The translations under genes were made by a program, and so were the position numbers. A stretch of 64,000 nt of DNA from positions 2,601,001 through 2,665,000 of the forward strand of contig NZ_OY782757.1 of the NCBI RefSeq assembly GCF_963678185.1. Direction: 5' to 3'. Numbering within the stretch: position 1 is the first letter of the stretch; every line of letters starts with the position of its first letter. Below are positions 63,428-64,000 of this stretch, in pieces. This DNA is from an uncultured Tolumonas sp. GTDB taxonomy: Bacteria > Pseudomonadota > Gammaproteobacteria > Enterobacterales > Aeromonadaceae. The notes beneath the pieces are model-generated. The model was not told the DNA's origin and searched no databases. It was given only the letters and a program-made list of their open reading frames with translations.

Positions 63428-64000
63428 ATGTCGTTGCCGTTTTCTTTGTCTGAAATCATCGAGCAGTTAAGTGCTCCGGAGCGGGTTTTTGCTGTACGCG
63501 GCATTCGCCGTGGGATCGAGCGCGAGTCATTACGTATTACCCCGGAAGGCCGCTTATCGCCGCTGGATCACCCCCGGCAATTAGGTGCGGCATTGACGCA
63601 TGCCAATATTACGACTGACTATTCCGAAAGTTTGATGGAATTTATTACACCGGTGTCCGATTCGCTGGACATTCTGCTGGCGCAACTCGGCGATATTCAC
63701 CGTTTTTCGCAGCAAAACTTAGGTGAAGAGCGGTTGTGGCCGTTATCGATGCCCTGTTTTATCGGTGGTGAAGAGTCGATCCGGCTGGCGCAATACGGCA
63801 ATTCCAATATTGGCCGTCTGAAGACGTTATATCGGCAAGGGTTGCACCACCGCTATGGCAGCATGATGCAGGTGATTGCTGGCGTGCATTTTAATTTCTC
63901 GATGCCAGACAGTTTTTGGAATGAATGGCAGCAAATAAAACAGCAAGAATGTTGTCAGTGTAAACTGATTTCTGACAGCTACATGGACTTGATCCGTAAC
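63428..64000 (+). CDS. gshA: Glutamate-cysteine ligase (5' part)
   Basis: The first 191 codons are present and the frame is open to the window end. The protein starts [14 protein letters not shown]; the segment [20 protein letters not shown] and the later [14 protein letters not shown] and [20 protein letters not shown] match the enterobacterial GshA type. The enzyme joins glutamate and cysteine as the first step of glutathione synthesis. GAGG lies 6 bases before the ATG. It is divergent from the PilZ gene. Confidence 0.96.
   Translation, partial: MSLPFSLSEIIEQLSAPERVFAVRGIRRGIERESLRITPEGRLSPLDHPRQLGAALTHANITTDYSESLMEFITPVSDSLDILLAQLGDIHRFSQQNLGEERLWPLSMPCFIGGEESIRLAQYGNSNIGRLKTLYRQGLHHRYGSMMQVIAGVHFNFSMPDSFWNEWQQIKQQECCQCKLISDSYMDLIRN

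Overview
The window looks like chromosomal DNA of a gammaproteobacterium. Protein sequences, the AraD/TalB/Tkt and EfeUOB genes and the type VI secretion (T6SS) layout fit the order Aeromonadales (a Tolumonas- or Aeromonas-like organism), but no rRNA or species marker is present, so the genus is an inference.

Layout. (1) 1-3577: sugar catabolism, with the 3' end of araD followed by tal and tkt, closed by an intrinsic terminator. (2) About 3665-27575: a 24-kb genomic island in the 3' end of a tRNA-Ser(TGA) gene. A 14-bp copy of the tRNA tail lies at 3665-3678; the intact tRNA is at 27562-27652. The island holds a P4-type integrase, a protein with a MatP-like C-terminus, an AlpA regulator and a YagK/YfjJ (inovirus Gp2-like) protein. 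Next come a phage/plasmid-type module (DUF932, YqaJ exonuclease, Cys-containing metal-binding protein), an LRAT-like membrane protein, an orphan flagellin, an ankyrin-repeat protein and a 50-aa SMP-like peptide. The island ends with a type I restriction-modification operon (small regulator, hsdM, DUF1016 nuclease, hsdS, AAA ATPase, TOPRIM-like protein, hsdR, M48/YgjP-type metallopeptidase).

(3) 27861-28955: an MBL-fold hydrolase. (4) 28973-33283: a Fur-box-preceded iron uptake operon efeU-efeM-like-efeO-efeB, with the EfeO peptidase-like domain duplicated in tandem; then ppnP. (5) 34122-60072: a T6SS cluster in one direction: tssA, B, C, E, F, G, clpV, a short sigma-54 activator, a tiny lipoprotein, fha, tssJ, K, L, M, PP2C phosphatase, Ser/Thr kinase and vgrG. 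An AT-rich cargo cassette follows: a 986-aa multi-domain cell-wall hydrolase flanked by two small secreted proteins that are candidate immunity proteins. No hcp or PAAR gene is in the window. (6) 60138-64000: a LysE-type exporter, a large protein with two PilZ motifs, and the 5' part of gshA.

How the parts fit. The island combines self-mobility with a defence core; the ATPase/TOPRIM pair and DUF1016 nuclease inside the hsd operon are the most likely extra defence functions. The T6SS core, its phosphorylation switch and the vgrG-linked effector form an antibacterial weapon whose secreted tube protein must be encoded elsewhere. All family assignments come from reading motifs, not from database searches.
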